Assembly (NCBI GenBank): GCA_030429565.1 | Contig: JAUIFE010000005.1 | Span: 372,001 to 436,000 of the forward strand | Length of the DNA: 64,000 nt | DNA from: Holophagae bacterium | Lineage (GTDB): Bacteria > Acidobacteriota > Holophagae > Acanthopleuribacterales > Acanthopleuribacteraceae | Direction: 5' to 3' | Shown: piece by piece, positions 36,975 to 45,804 of the stretch | Numbering within the stretch: position 1 is the stretch's first letter | Layout: each line of letters opens with the position of its first letter | Notes under the pieces: model-generated | Databases searched by the model: none | What the model was told of the DNA's origin: nothing | The model's input: the letters and a program-made list of their open reading frames with translations, nothing else | Program-made: the position numbers and the translations under genes

Positions 36975-38132
36975 TTGACAACACATTCGGAATACCGGTT
37001 GATGGCTTCCATCCGCAACATGATCGACCGGGAAATGCCCGACCACAGTACTGAAGATCGCGGCGCCGCCGCTGTTCTCGACCAAATTCGCGCCATGCTC
37101 GCCGGCCCTAGCGCGAGCGATCCATTTGACGACATGCTGGAAACCGGCTTGCCGGTGTTATCCGACTTGGTCGACCTCGATTGGGGTTGGCAGGTACCGG
37201 AACGCTTTGGCAAATACCGCACCGAGAAATGTTTGGGGGTTGGCGGGACCGCTTCGGTGTTTCTCGCTCACTGCAGTGAAAGCGGCCAAGCAGTCGCCGT
37301 GAAAATGTTACACAGCCGAGATCCGCGTTTGGTGAAGCGGTTTCAGCGCGAACGCCACATTTTGAGCGGTTTGTCTCACGCTAACCTAACCCGTGTTCGC
37401 GACAGCGGCCTCAGCGCTTGCGGTTTCCCCTGGTTCGCCATGGACTATGTGCAAGGCGTGCCTTTGGACCACTGGTGCGACGCTTGGGAACTAAGCGTGC
37501 GTGATCGCGTTTTACTGTTCCTCAAGGTTTGCGAGGCTGTTACCTATGCGCACCGCAGTCAAGTAATTCACCGCGATATCAAACCCGCCAACATTTTAGT
37601 CGGCCCCGACGGACACATTCATCTCTTGGATTTCGGGATTGCCTCGGTGCTTGACCCCGATTCCGGCACCCACTTAACCGTGTCGCGATTGGGTTTGATG
37701 ACCCCTGAGTATGCGTCGCCCGAACAAAGTGCCGGTTTGCCTTTAACGCCCGCCACCGACATTTATTCGTTAGGTGTAGTTCTGTTCGAGTTGCTGGTGG
37801 GTGCGCGACCCCGCCCCGCCGCCGGCCAACGCCGAGCGCGCCAATCGCTGGTGGCCCATTACCTGCGCCACAAGGATCCCGAACGGATTGCTCTTTTGCG
37901 TCGCTGTCGTCCCGAAGATTTTACCCTTGAACTGGACGGCCGTCTCGAGCGCATTTTGCGCAAAGCCTTGGCGCCGCGTGCCGCCGAGCGCTACCGCGAC
38001 GTGGCCGAAATGACCGCCGACCTGCGCCTTTGGTCACAACAACGCCGCAAGCGTTCGCGTGCCGATTTGTTGGTACAACGGCTCAAGTGCCGCGTTGGTC
38101 GTTTGGGGAAAAAGCTGGGTGTGATGTCTTAA
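36975..38132 (+). CDS. Cytoplasmic Ser/Thr protein kinase, Hanks type, about 385 aa
   Basis: The domain shows CLGVGGTASVFLA (glycine loop), VAVK (Lys 110), VIHRDIKPANI (catalytic loop, HRD 199-201), LLDFGIASV (DFG 219-221) and TPEYASPEQ. Unlike the kinase at 14070 it is an RD kinase. The N-terminal 80 residues carry an acidic extension of similar length to that kinase. No transmembrane segment is seen. TTG 36975 follows GGGGGAGAG, which is why I prefer it; ATG 37002 is an alternative. Confidence 0.9.
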   Translation: MTTHSEYRLMASIRNMIDREMPDHSTEDRGAAAVLDQIRAMLAGPSASDPFDDMLETGLPVLSDLVDLDWGWQVPERFGKYRTEKCLGVGGTASVFLAHCSESGQAVAVKMLHSRDPRLVKRFQRERHILSGLSHANLTRVRDSGLSACGFPWFAMDYVQGVPLDHWCDAWELSVRDRVLLFLKVCEAVTYAHRSQVIHRDIKPANILVGPDGHIHLLDFGIASVLDPDSGTHLTVSRLGLMTPEYASPEQSAGLPLTPATDIYSLGVVLFELLVGARPRPAAGQRRARQSLVAHYLRHKDPERIALLRRCRPEDFTLELDGRLERILRKALAPRAAERYRDVAEMTADLRLWSQQRRKRSRADLLVQRLKCRVGRLGKKLGVMS

Positions 38133-38210
38133 CCGCCAAACCCACGGCCGTCGGGAACCGGCGGCTGATGGGCCTTTGGCGAGAACGACCAACTTAATTT
38201 AAAAAAATGT

Positions 38211-38231
38211 CGCCGCTTTTGCGGCGTTTTT
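38211..38231 (+). terminator. Rho-independent terminator after the kinase gene
   Basis: CGCCGC (38211-38216) pairs with GCGGCG (38221-38226) around TTTT, followed by five T residues. An A-rich run before it could let it work on the other strand too. Confidence 0.82.
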
Positions 38232-38285
38232 GCGCTTTGTAGGGTTAGGTGTCCGTCCCAAAAGAAGTTGTGCCTGGCTTTAAGT

Positions 38286-38359
38286 CCGGCCCTGTGACCC
38301 TTTCCTCCATTTGGTGCGACCAGGGAAGGGGTTATCTATAATGCCGGTCACGGGCCCGG
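38286..38359 (+). promoter_or_regulatory. Imperfect long inverted repeat upstream of the lipoprotein gene
   Basis: GTGACC (38294-38299) pairs with GGTCAC (38346-38351), and GC-rich flanks (38286-38293, 38352-38359) pair imperfectly. The inner part contains CCCTTTCC-like and GGGAAGGGG-like stretches that can pair as well. It lies about 170 bp before the start codon. It may be a structured RNA leader or an operator. Confidence 0.3.
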
Positions 38360-38526
38360 AATGTTTTTTGGACCGAAAGGTTTGTGGTTGGTTTGAATGA
38401 TTTTCCCTGTTTTCTAGTAGAATTGCCCAGGTATAATGCGATTATCTCCCCAACCATCGGTCCTTAGGTGTTACCTCACAACATTCTGAGACGGCCGCCC
38501 AACATTCTCTCAAGGAGTAGGTTCAC

Positions 38527-39165
38527 ATGAAGAAGTGGAGTTTCCCGTTACTGCTTTCGGCCGGTCTCCTGATCACTTCCTGCAGCTCGACCCCGGTTGA
38601 AGTGATCGACCTTAACAAAGTGTTAGACGTCATGGTTGCGACCATGGACCAGTTTGCCGACAAGAAGGTTGAAGGCGCCGAAGAAAACGCCAACGCCGAG
38701 GAAGTTATGACGACCGCAACGGATGACAACCAAGCGGTGTCCAGTGAATTTTTGACCGCATACACCAAAAACCTCAACGATGCCAAGGTGATGTCAAAGC
38801 CGGTCGGCACCTCGATGCGCGCCGACGGTGCGATTGAGGGTTTCTTAGACGCAAACGCCGACGGCAAAAAAGACGGTGCGGAAAAGCAATTGTTTACGGT
38901 AGAAATCGATGCCGAACGCAGCCGTTTGATTGCCACCGATGTTCAGAACTCTTACCACCGTGATTCCGGCTATACCATTCGTCCCGGTAGCCTGTTTATG
39001 GGTTACATGCTCGGTTCCATGCTGACCCGTCAGCGCGCTTCCGGCATTACGCCCGCCCGCTATTCCAACATGAAAATGAGCCCGCGCAACTACCACTCTT
39101 CAGCCGTTTCTTCGGCCCGTGCCCGCGCCAGCGGCGGCTCGCGCTCCTTCAGCAGCGGCAAGTAG
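38527..39165 (+). CDS. Lipoprotein with EF-hand-like loop, 212 aa
   Basis: The signal peptide ends in the lipobox LITSC (Cys 19), so it is a membrane lipoprotein. After a helical region, DANADGKKDG (about 109-118) resembles a calcium-binding EF loop. The middle part has LFTVEIDAERSRLIATD, and the C-terminus is rich in Ser, Arg and Gly. AAGGAG precedes the ATG. I do not recognise a named family. It comes directly before the spermidine-synthase-like gene; similar small lipoproteins occur in PspA-linked gene neighbourhoods, a link I infer. Confidence 0.8.
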   Translation: MKKWSFPLLLSAGLLITSCSSTPVEVIDLNKVLDVMVATMDQFADKKVEGAEENANAEEVMTTATDDNQAVSSEFLTAYTKNLNDAKVMSKPVGTSMRADGAIEGFLDANADGKKDGAEKQLFTVEIDAERSRLIATDVQNSYHRDSGYTIRPGSLFMGYMLGSMLTRQRASGITPARYSNMKMSPRNYHSSAVSSARARASGGSRSFSSGK

Positions 39166-39205
39166 ATTCGCGCAACGGGCGGCCTTCACCGCTTCGTGAC
39201 GGGGG

Positions 39206-39254
39206 GCTCGGTGCTGTCGGCGGTTGCCGGCGGCACCGAGCGCGCCCTTTTTGC
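39206..39254 (+). terminator. Hairpin with T run after the lipoprotein gene
   Basis: GCTCGGTGC (39206-39214) pairs perfectly with GCACCGAGC (39233-39241), with a nested CGGC/GCCG stem inside. GCGCCC and then TTTTT follow. It may terminate or attenuate before the next gene. Confidence 0.6.
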
Positions 39255-39367
39255 CGGTTTCGGCGTCGATTCGCCGTCTCAATACGCTGTCCGGTTTACC
39301 GGTGCGCGCCGCCACAACGGCCGGCTCGGGGCCGCGACGCTTCATTCTTACTCATTGGGGAGCGCTT

Positions 39368-40954
39368 ATGTCCGAGGTCCAAAGCGAGGATCACGACCAG
39401 TTAGCCGACCTTTCGCGCGGTCAAATTGGTGTTTTATTGATTTCCATTGCCGTGGTGGCATTATCCGGGATTGCTTATGAACTGATTATCGGCACGGTTT
39501 CCAGTTATTTGCTTGGCAACAGTGTTTACCAATTCTCACTCACCATTGGCTTGTTTATGTTTGCCATGGGCATCGGCTCGTATTTTTCCAAACTGCTGAT
39601 GAACCATCTGGTGACCAACTTCGTGTTGGTCGAAATCACCATTTCCTTGGTGGGTGGCGCCGCCTCCATGATTTTGTTTTTGGCGTTTCCGCTGATCATG
39701 CCGCTTTATCAAGCCGTCATGTACACGCTGATCATTGTGATCGGTTCCTTGGTCGGCCTCGAGATTCCGTTGTTGACGCGCATCATCAGTCAAAAAGACA
39801 GTTTAAAAGATTCGATTGCCCACGTCTTGTCGCTCGATTACGTCGGTGCCTTGATTGGCTCCGTGGCTTTCCCTTTGGTTTTGCTGCCGTTTTTGGGGTT
39901 AATCCGCTCGAGCTTCGCGATTGGTTTGCTCAACATCGGTGTCGCCCTGATCAACGTGGTCGTGTTTTGGAAACACCTGCGCGTTCCCCGTGCGGTGGCG
40001 AGTTTTGCGGGTGGTACCGCCTTACTGTTGCTGATCGCCTTGCTGGGCGGTACGCGTTTGTCCAGCTACGCCGAACAATTTTTGTACTCGGACCAAATCA
40101 TCTTCTCCAAGCAGACCCAATACCAGCGCATTATCCTCACGAAATCGCTGATGGACCAAGATCACCGCCTTTACCTTGACGGCCACATCCAGTTTTCCCA
40201 GCGCGACGAGTACCGCTACCACGAAGCGCTGGTGCATCCGCTGATGTCGCTGCCCGGCCCCCGCAAACGCGTGCTGATCATGGGTGGCGGTGACGGTATG
40301 GCCGCGCGCGAGCTGCTGAAATACGACGATGTCGAGGAAATCCATTTGGTCGACATTGATCCCGAGATGACGCGCCTGTGTTCCGAGGTGCCGATGATTG
40401 CCAAGATCAACCAAGGTGCCCTAGAAGACCCACGCGTCAAAATATTTCACGAAGACGCCTTTAATTTCGTCAATCAGCCAGGGGTTCTCTACGACCGCAT
40501 CATTTCCGATTTGCCGGATCCTCACAACGAAGCGTTAAACAAGCTGTACGCACGCGAGTTCTACACCATGTTGCGCAAGCGCATGACGCCCGAGGGTTAC
40601 TTGGTGTCGCAAAGTTCGTCACCTTATTTCACCCGTCGCACCTATTGGTGTATTGCCACGACCATGGAAGCCGCCGGTTTGTATCCGCAAAGCTACCAAA
40701 TCACCGTGCCCAGTTTCAGCATTTGGGGTTTTCATTTGGCCGCTAACCAGCCGATTACGGCTCAGCCACAATTCGAAGTGCCAACCCGCTATTTGGATCT
40801 TGAGACCTTCCGCGCGGCCTGCTTGTTCCCGCGCGATATGCGCCGCATTGATACCGCCGTCAACAGCATCATGGAACCCAAGTTGTATCACTACTACATG
40901 CAGGAGCTGCGTGAACCGGCGACGGTGGCGGTCGCGGAACTGGCCAAAAAATAA
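39368..40954 (+). CDS. Membrane-embedded spermidine-synthase-like aminopropyltransferase, 528 aa
   Basis: About seven membrane helices (about 20-245) precede a SpeE-like methyltransferase-fold domain with YLDGHIQFSQRDEYRYHEALVHP (substrate region), VLIMGGGDGMAARELLK (decarboxy-SAM loop, about 300-316), LVDIDPEM and DLPDPHNEALNKLY (catalytic Asp region). This longer architecture differs from soluble SpeE (about 290 aa). It would transfer an aminopropyl group to putrescine or another amine at the membrane. ATG 39368 follows GGGGAG; a longer frame from 39224 crosses the terminator-like hairpin. In other bacteria such genes occur near PspA-family genes, as here about 6 kb away. Confidence 0.88.
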   Translation: MSEVQSEDHDQLADLSRGQIGVLLISIAVVALSGIAYELIIGTVSSYLLGNSVYQFSLTIGLFMFAMGIGSYFSKLLMNHLVTNFVLVEITISLVGGAASMILFLAFPLIMPLYQAVMYTLIIVIGSLVGLEIPLLTRIISQKDSLKDSIAHVLSLDYVGALIGSVAFPLVLLPFLGLIRSSFAIGLLNIGVALINVVVFWKHLRVPRAVASFAGGTALLLLIALLGGTRLSSYAEQFLYSDQIIFSKQTQYQRIILTKSLMDQDHRLYLDGHIQFSQRDEYRYHEALVHPLMSLPGPRKRVLIMGGGDGMAARELLKYDDVEEIHLVDIDPEMTRLCSEVPMIAKINQGALEDPRVKIFHEDAFNFVNQPGVLYDRIISDLPDPHNEALNKLYAREFYTMLRKRMTPEGYLVSQSSSPYFTRRTYWCIATTMEAAGLYPQSYQITVPSFSIWGFHLAANQPITAQPQFEVPTRYLDLETFRAACLFPRDMRRIDTAVNSIMEPKLYHYYMQELREPATVAVAELAKK

Positions 40955-41387
40955 AAAAAGCGCCGGTTTTTAGAGGGAATCGCCAAGAATCTTCTAAAAT
41001 TCGGCCTTCTTTTGTCCCCAAGCAGCAAAAACACACGCCTCCAAGACTGTCTTACCTGTCGCACGAGCAAGCGGCCCTGAGCCGAGAAACCGGCTGTTTG
41101 GCCGGTCTGCCGGCGGCCTTATTGCCCGGCACGGCGGCGGTTAAACGCGTTCGCGCGCACTTCGCACGATTGTTTGCGACATGATCGGTTAAAATAACGC
41201 GATTCCCACGTCAATCAGCTTGTGTTTCCGTGCGAAGCCCGCCACGGGATCACTGTGGCGTAACGATGGAATCATGGATAACCGCGTCGCGATGGTTGAT
41301 CGCCCGGCTCGCGCCAGGTGAGTTTTTGCTCACCCTATACTTAATGTCTTTAACCCTGTGATGGTTCGATTTGTGAAGGAGTCCCCC
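40955..41387. other. 433-bp intergenic region before the PspA/ABC cluster
   Basis: It probably contains the promoter of the large cluster. I see a hairpin ACCGGC/GCCGGT (41089-41094, 41101-41106) and a second, GGTGAG/CTCACC (41317-41322, 41329-41334), about 55 bp before the first ATG. I looked for a sigma-54 (-24/-12) promoter, as used by the enterobacterial psp operon, and did not find one. Confidence 0.5.
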
Positions 41388-43097
41388 ATGAAATTTTGGA
41401 TGATGTTGTGTTTGTGCCTGAGTATGATTTCGGTGGCGCCCGCACAAAACCTGGTTACCCAACAAGCCAAGCCGTTGGTCGACCAAATAAGCGCCAAAGC
41501 CAAGCCGGTACGCGGCGGCAACAAGTTTAAAGTACCCATGATTACTTGGGGTGGTGACGTTGCCACAATCCACGCCGACCAGCAGAATCTTTTTAAAAAG
41601 AACAATCTCGATGCCGAGATCTTCGTCGAAAACAACTTTTCAAAACAGGTTGAAGCCTGTTTAAAAGGGGAAACCCCTTACTTGCGCGGCACCATGGGGA
41701 TGATTAATGCCGCTGCCGAGGTCTTCGAAAAAAACGGCGTTGACCTGATTGTCATTTACCAATTGACTTGGTCCAACGGCGGCGATGCCATGGTTGTGCG
41801 CAAGAACGTGCGGAAACCACAACGCCTCAAAGGCAAAACGGTAGCGTTACAGCTTTACGGCCCGCACATGGATTACGCCTTTAACATTTTGAAAACGGCC
41901 GGTGTTCCGCTCAAAAGCGTCGAATACAAGTGGTTTAGTGAATTGACCTTGCCCACTTTTGATACCGGCGGCAAAATCCTTGACCCCGTCAACGCCTTTC
42001 TCGAAGACAACGACATCGACGCCGCCATGTGCATTATTCCCGACGCCATGGCACTGACTTCCGGCGGCAGCGGCGGCACCGGTTCGGCCGGCTCCGTCAA
42101 GGGTGCCAAAGTGTTGCTCTCTACCAAAACGGCGTCGCGTGTCATCGCCGACGTTTACGCGGTCCGTTCTGATTACTTCAATAAAAACCGCGGTGAGGTC
42201 GAGCGTTTCGTCAACACCCTGCTGCAAGCACAGGAATCCCTGCAAACGCTGTTGGACAAAAAGTCCGGTCAACAAGCGCGTTACCAACAGTTAATGAGCC
42301 GTTCCGCCGATTTGTTGATGGGCGCACCGCAGGCGGTTCCCGACGTTGAAGGCCTGTTGGCCGATTGTGAGTTCGTCGGTTTTCAAGGCAACGTGGCCTT
42401 CTTCACCGGTGAGGGCACCAGCCGCACCTTGCCCAAGTTGACCGGCGAAATCCAGAGCGCCTTCCTCGAAGTCGGTTTAATGAAAAAACGCGTTGATCTC
42501 AAAGGTGCGGGTTGGCAATACGACAAACTTTCCAAGGGTTTGAAGTTCGTTGCCGCGCCCAAGAAGCCGGTCAAGAAGTTCGACGCCAAAAAGGTCGCCG
42601 CCAAAATTGAATCGCAAATTTCCGTCGAATCTTCCGAGTGGGCTGAGGATGACACCTTGTTCCAGGTGGAAATCAATTTCGCGCCCAACCAAAGTGCTTT
42701 TAGCGCGGAACAATACGCCGATGATTTCGGCAAGGCGCTTGAAATTTCACAGACTTATGGTGGTTCTTTGATCATCGTAGAAGGCCACTCCGATCCGCTC
42801 GGTATTTTGCGTGCTCGCCAAAACGGCAAGGCGCCGGTTGAACTGCGCCAAATGGAACAAAAAGCCAAGAATCTTTCCTTGGAACGTTCGCAGGCGGTCC
42901 GTCAAGCGTTTTTGTCCTTCGCCGCTGCTAAGAAGATGGCGGTAGATGAGAGCCAATTCGTCTCGGTTGGTTTGGGTGTGGTTTCTCCGAAATTCAACCC
43001 GCCACGCACCAAAGACGAGTGGGCCGCCAATCGTCGTGTTGTTTTCCGCATCAAGCAAGTTGAGGCCGAATTGGACGAATTCGTGCCGCTCAAATAA
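41388..43097 (+). CDS. Periplasmic solute-binding protein fused to an OmpA-type peptidoglycan-binding domain, 569 aa
   Basis: A signal peptide (1 to about 20) leads to an NMT1/TauA-like binding-protein domain (about 40-370): FKVPMITWGGDV, LDAEIFVENNF, LKGETPYLRGTMGMI and LKGKTVALQLYGP follow the order of nitrate/sulfonate-type receptors. The C-terminal part (about 420-565) is an OmpA domain: EINFAPNQSAF, IVEGHSDPLG and the NLSLERSQAVRQ helix, whose Arg and the earlier Asp are the usual diaminopimelate contacts. The protein can thus bind a solute and the peptidoglycan. ATG 41388 follows AAGGAG. It opens the cluster that ends with the AAA gene at 52500. Confidence 0.88.
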   Translation: MKFWMMLCLCLSMISVAPAQNLVTQQAKPLVDQISAKAKPVRGGNKFKVPMITWGGDVATIHADQQNLFKKNNLDAEIFVENNFSKQVEACLKGETPYLRGTMGMINAAAEVFEKNGVDLIVIYQLTWSNGGDAMVVRKNVRKPQRLKGKTVALQLYGPHMDYAFNILKTAGVPLKSVEYKWFSELTLPTFDTGGKILDPVNAFLEDNDIDAAMCIIPDAMALTSGGSGGTGSAGSVKGAKVLLSTKTASRVIADVYAVRSDYFNKNRGEVERFVNTLLQAQESLQTLLDKKSGQQARYQQLMSRSADLLMGAPQAVPDVEGLLADCEFVGFQGNVAFFTGEGTSRTLPKLTGEIQSAFLEVGLMKKRVDLKGAGWQYDKLSKGLKFVAAPKKPVKKFDAKKVAAKIESQISVESSEWAEDDTLFQVEINFAPNQSAFSAEQYADDFGKALEISQTYGGSLIIVEGHSDPLGILRARQNGKAPVELRQMEQKAKNLSLERSQAVRQAFLSFAAAKKMAVDESQFVSVGLGVVSPKFNPPRTKDEWAANRRVVFRIKQVEAELDEFVPLK

Positions 43098-43119
43098 GGG
43101 GTTCTCATCGCTTGTTAGC

Positions 43120-43144
43120 GCCGGTTCGCGTCCTGCGAACCGGC
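43120..43144 (+). other. Perfect 10-bp mRNA hairpin after the first SBP-OmpA gene
   Basis: GCCGGTTCGC (43120-43129) pairs perfectly with GCGAACCGGC (43135-43144), loop of 5 nt. No T run follows, so it is not a normal terminator. It may protect the 3' end of the binding-protein message or reduce downstream transcription. Confidence 0.7.
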
Positions 43145-43264
43145 ACCGCGAACCGAGAATCCGCGATGATGGAATCGCATAAGAAAGGAACCGTGCGCCG
43201 CGTGGTGTGGCCCGCGTGCGCGTGGTTGTCCACCGGCGGGCAGGGTTCCAGCGAAGGATAGAAC

Positions 43265-44035
43265 ATGGCAAAAAATAAGACATCGAACTGGGCCCTGTTA
43301 ATCGCCGCGCCTTTTGTTCTCGGACCGGTTGCGCTGATGGTGTTCGTTGAAAATGATCGTCAAACCGCCGAGAAGGAACAGCTCTTGTCATACCGCGAAA
43401 CCTTTCAGCATGCGGTCGTTAAGGAAATCGAAATTCCCGATGTGAGCGAGGGACAGGCAGAACTAACGCGCAACCTCTATGTGATTTTCGACGGTTCGGC
43501 CAGTATGCGCGAACCGATGGGCAACCATTGCAGCAGTGACCAAAACTTCAGCAACAAACACCGCGGCGCCCAATGGGCGGTCGAAGAATTCGTGAAAGGG
43601 GTACCCGAAGGCGTCAATTTGGGTTTGTACGTGTTCGACGCGGCCGGCAGTTTTGAACGTTTGCCGCTACAGCCTGATCGCGAGGCCTTTATGGAACAGA
43701 TTCGGGCGGTTGATCCCGGCCACGGCACGCCGCTGGCTCAAGCGATTCGTACCGGTACCAATGCGCTGGTGGCGCAATACCGCAAACAATTGGGTTATGG
43801 GGAGTTCCGTTTGGTGATTGTGACTGACGGCGAGGCCGAGGAGCTCGACAGCGCCGCTCTTTATGCCACCAGCTTGGGCATGCCGCTTTACACCATTGGC
43901 TTATGTGTTGCGCCCAACCACGTGTTGCGCGAGTTCTCGGTGAGTTATCGCGCCGCCGACGATTTCGAGTCGCTGAAAGCCGGTTTGGCCGACAGCTTGG
44001 CCGAGTTGCCCGACTTTGACGATGTTTCTTTTTAA
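43265..44035 (+). CDS. Membrane-anchored VWA-domain protein, 256 aa
   Basis: One N-terminal helix (about 9-27) anchors a VWA domain (about 65-240). NLYVIFDGSASM is the DxSxS part of the metal-ion-dependent adhesion site, GHGTPLAQAI supplies the Thr, and FRLVIVTDGEAEE the later Asp. The domain would face the periplasm and bind a protein partner through a metal ion. It lies between two SBP-OmpA fusion genes, so a scaffold role in the same complex is likely. The ATG follows AAGGA. Confidence 0.88.
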   Translation: MAKNKTSNWALLIAAPFVLGPVALMVFVENDRQTAEKEQLLSYRETFQHAVVKEIEIPDVSEGQAELTRNLYVIFDGSASMREPMGNHCSSDQNFSNKHRGAQWAVEEFVKGVPEGVNLGLYVFDAAGSFERLPLQPDREAFMEQIRAVDPGHGTPLAQAIRTGTNALVAQYRKQLGYGEFRLVIVTDGEAEELDSAALYATSLGMPLYTIGLCVAPNHVLREFSVSYRAADDFESLKAGLADSLAELPDFDDVSF

Positions 44036-44268
44036 GGCGACGTTGTGGTGAAGTGCGCGACCGCAAGGTTCAAGTCCCGGCTTTTTCGGTAGTTAATTCG
44101 AGGTGAGGCGCACCGTGCGCGAAAAGCAGGCGCTAAGGCGCCGTCACCGGTCAGATCGCCCTTGAGGTATGCCCGCAGGGTAGTATGATAGGGGCATCTC
44201 ACCTCGTACAGCGTGCGATTTGCCGGTTCAAATCGTTTCTTTTCTGCAAGTTTGAAGAGGTAGGCACT

Positions 44269-45804
44269 ATGAAGAAATCGACATTAGGTTTTGTCATCAT
44301 CCTGGTTTTGGGCGCCCTTGGCATCTTTGGATGGAAGGCGATCGACCAAATGTTGACCGAAGGCACGTCCACCAAGGTGAGTCGTTCGCTGCGTTTTGGC
44401 GGCGACAACTACCTGGGTTATTGGTTTATCAATGCGCCTGAAATGCGCAAACGCGCGGTGCAAAATGATTTCGCGGTCGAGTTTAGCGACGACGGCGGCG
44501 CCTACGCCGAGCGCCTCAAAAAGTTTGCCGCCGGCGAATACGATTGCATTGTGTTGCCGATCAATACCTACCTGGAGCAAGGTCGTCAATTTGATTATCC
44601 CGGCGTGATTGTCGCCGCCGTCAGTGAGTCGAAAGGCGCCGACGGTATCGTGGTGCGCACCGATCGGTTTGACGGCACCCGCGTCAATGACCTCAACGAT
44701 CCCAAGTTGAGCGTCGTTTACACACCCGATTCGCCCAGCTCGTTCCTCATGGATTTGACCATCGCCGACTTTGATTTAGACCGCCTTGCCGGTGGTGACG
44801 GTTGGCGCGTGGAGGTCGACGGGTCCGGTGCTGTGCTCGAGCGCGCCCGCAAAGGCGAGGGCGATGTGTTTGTGTTGTGGGAACCCGACCTCTCCAAAGC
44901 CTTGGCGATGGACAACACCCTTTATTTGTGGGGTAGCGACAAGTTTTCTGGATATATCATCGACGTGTTTGTGTTCCACCGCGATGTGCTCAAGCGTGAT
45001 CGCGACTTGGTCGAAGATTTTTTGCGTGTGTATTTCGGCGTGATCGATCATTACAGTGAACACAAGGACACCATGACGCAGGAAATGGCGCGGGCGACCG
45101 GCTTGAAAAAAGACCAGGTCGACGGCTTACTGAAAAAAATCGATTGGTTCGATTTGGAACAGAACTGCTCGCGCCAGTTTGGTATCAACATTAACCCCGG
45201 CGTGAACGTGGAAGAGGGCGTGGTCAATTGCATTATTGCCGGGACCGACGTCTTGCTGCGCACCGGACGTTTGCAGAGCGATCCACTGGAAGGCAATCCC
45301 TACCAAATTACCAACCGCTCCTTACTGGAACGGCTGGCGCGACAAGCCACGGAGACCGGCAACATGACACAAACCGACGCCGCCAAACGCGAGTTCGCCA
45401 AATTGTCCAACGACGATTGGGGTGGTCTGCGCGAGGTCGGCACCTTTCGTTTGGAACCGATTACCTTCCAGACGTGGAACAATTTGTTGACCAGCGAAGG
45501 CAAGACGCGCGTTGACCGCATTGCGACAACCTTAACCAACAATTACCGCAACTACCGCATTATCATTCGCGGGCACACCGGCCCGGGCGGCGACGAAAAG
45601 GAAAACGCCAAGTTGTCCCGGCAACGGGCCGAGGTCGTTAAGCAATACTTGGTGGCGGTTCACGGCATTGACGGCAATCGCCTGCAGCCTGAAGGCATGG
45701 GTTCGGCGCAGCCTTTGCCGCGCAAAAAAGGCGAATCACAACGGGCCTACGGTTACCGTTTACCGCGTGTTGAATTTGTCGCAGTGGAGGGGCGTCAACT
45801 TTGA
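44269..45804 (+). CDS. Membrane-anchored solute-binding protein fused to an OmpA domain, 511 aa
   Basis: It has an N-terminal uncleaved helix or signal (about 5-22), a binding-protein domain (about 40-340) with LRFGGDNYLGYWFINAPEM, FAAGEYDCIVLPINTYLE and SVVYTPDSPSSFLMDL, and a C-terminal OmpA domain (about 385-508) with IIIRGHTGPGG, KLSRQRAEVVKQYLVA and LQPEGMGSAQPLPR. It has the same architecture as the 41388 protein but is clearly diverged. ATG 44269 has AGAGG upstream. Its end overlaps the next start (45801-45804), so the two are coupled. Confidence 0.87.
   Translation: MKKSTLGFVIILVLGALGIFGWKAIDQMLTEGTSTKVSRSLRFGGDNYLGYWFINAPEMRKRAVQNDFAVEFSDDGGAYAERLKKFAAGEYDCIVLPINTYLEQGRQFDYPGVIVAAVSESKGADGIVVRTDRFDGTRVNDLNDPKLSVVYTPDSPSSFLMDLTIADFDLDRLAGGDGWRVEVDGSGAVLERARKGEGDVFVLWEPDLSKALAMDNTLYLWGSDKFSGYIIDVFVFHRDVLKRDRDLVEDFLRVYFGVIDHYSEHKDTMTQEMARATGLKKDQVDGLLKKIDWFDLEQNCSRQFGININPGVNVEEGVVNCIIAGTDVLLRTGRLQSDPLEGNPYQITNRSLLERLARQATETGNMTQTDAAKREFAKLSNDDWGGLREVGTFRLEPITFQTWNNLLTSEGKTRVDRIATTLTNNYRNYRIIIRGHTGPGGDEKENAKLSRQRAEVVKQYLVAVHGIDGNRLQPEGMGSAQPLPRKKGESQRAYGYRLPRVEFVAVEGRQL

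Larger units (their letters stand above)
38133..38526. other. 394-bp intergenic region with terminator and structured leader
   Basis: It holds a terminator for the kinase gene (38211-38231) and an imperfect long inverted repeat (38286-38359) in the leader of the lipoprotein gene. No gene seen. Confidence 0.6.

Noticed and set aside
40955..41387. Sigma-54 promoter for the PspA cluster
   Set aside because: No GG-N10-GC pair with the right flanks could be placed, and no PspF-like gene is in the window.
44061..44085. Stretch GGTTCAAGTCC resembling a tRNA T-loop
   Set aside because: The flanking bases do not form the 5-bp T stem and no acceptor, D or anticodon arms can be placed upstream.
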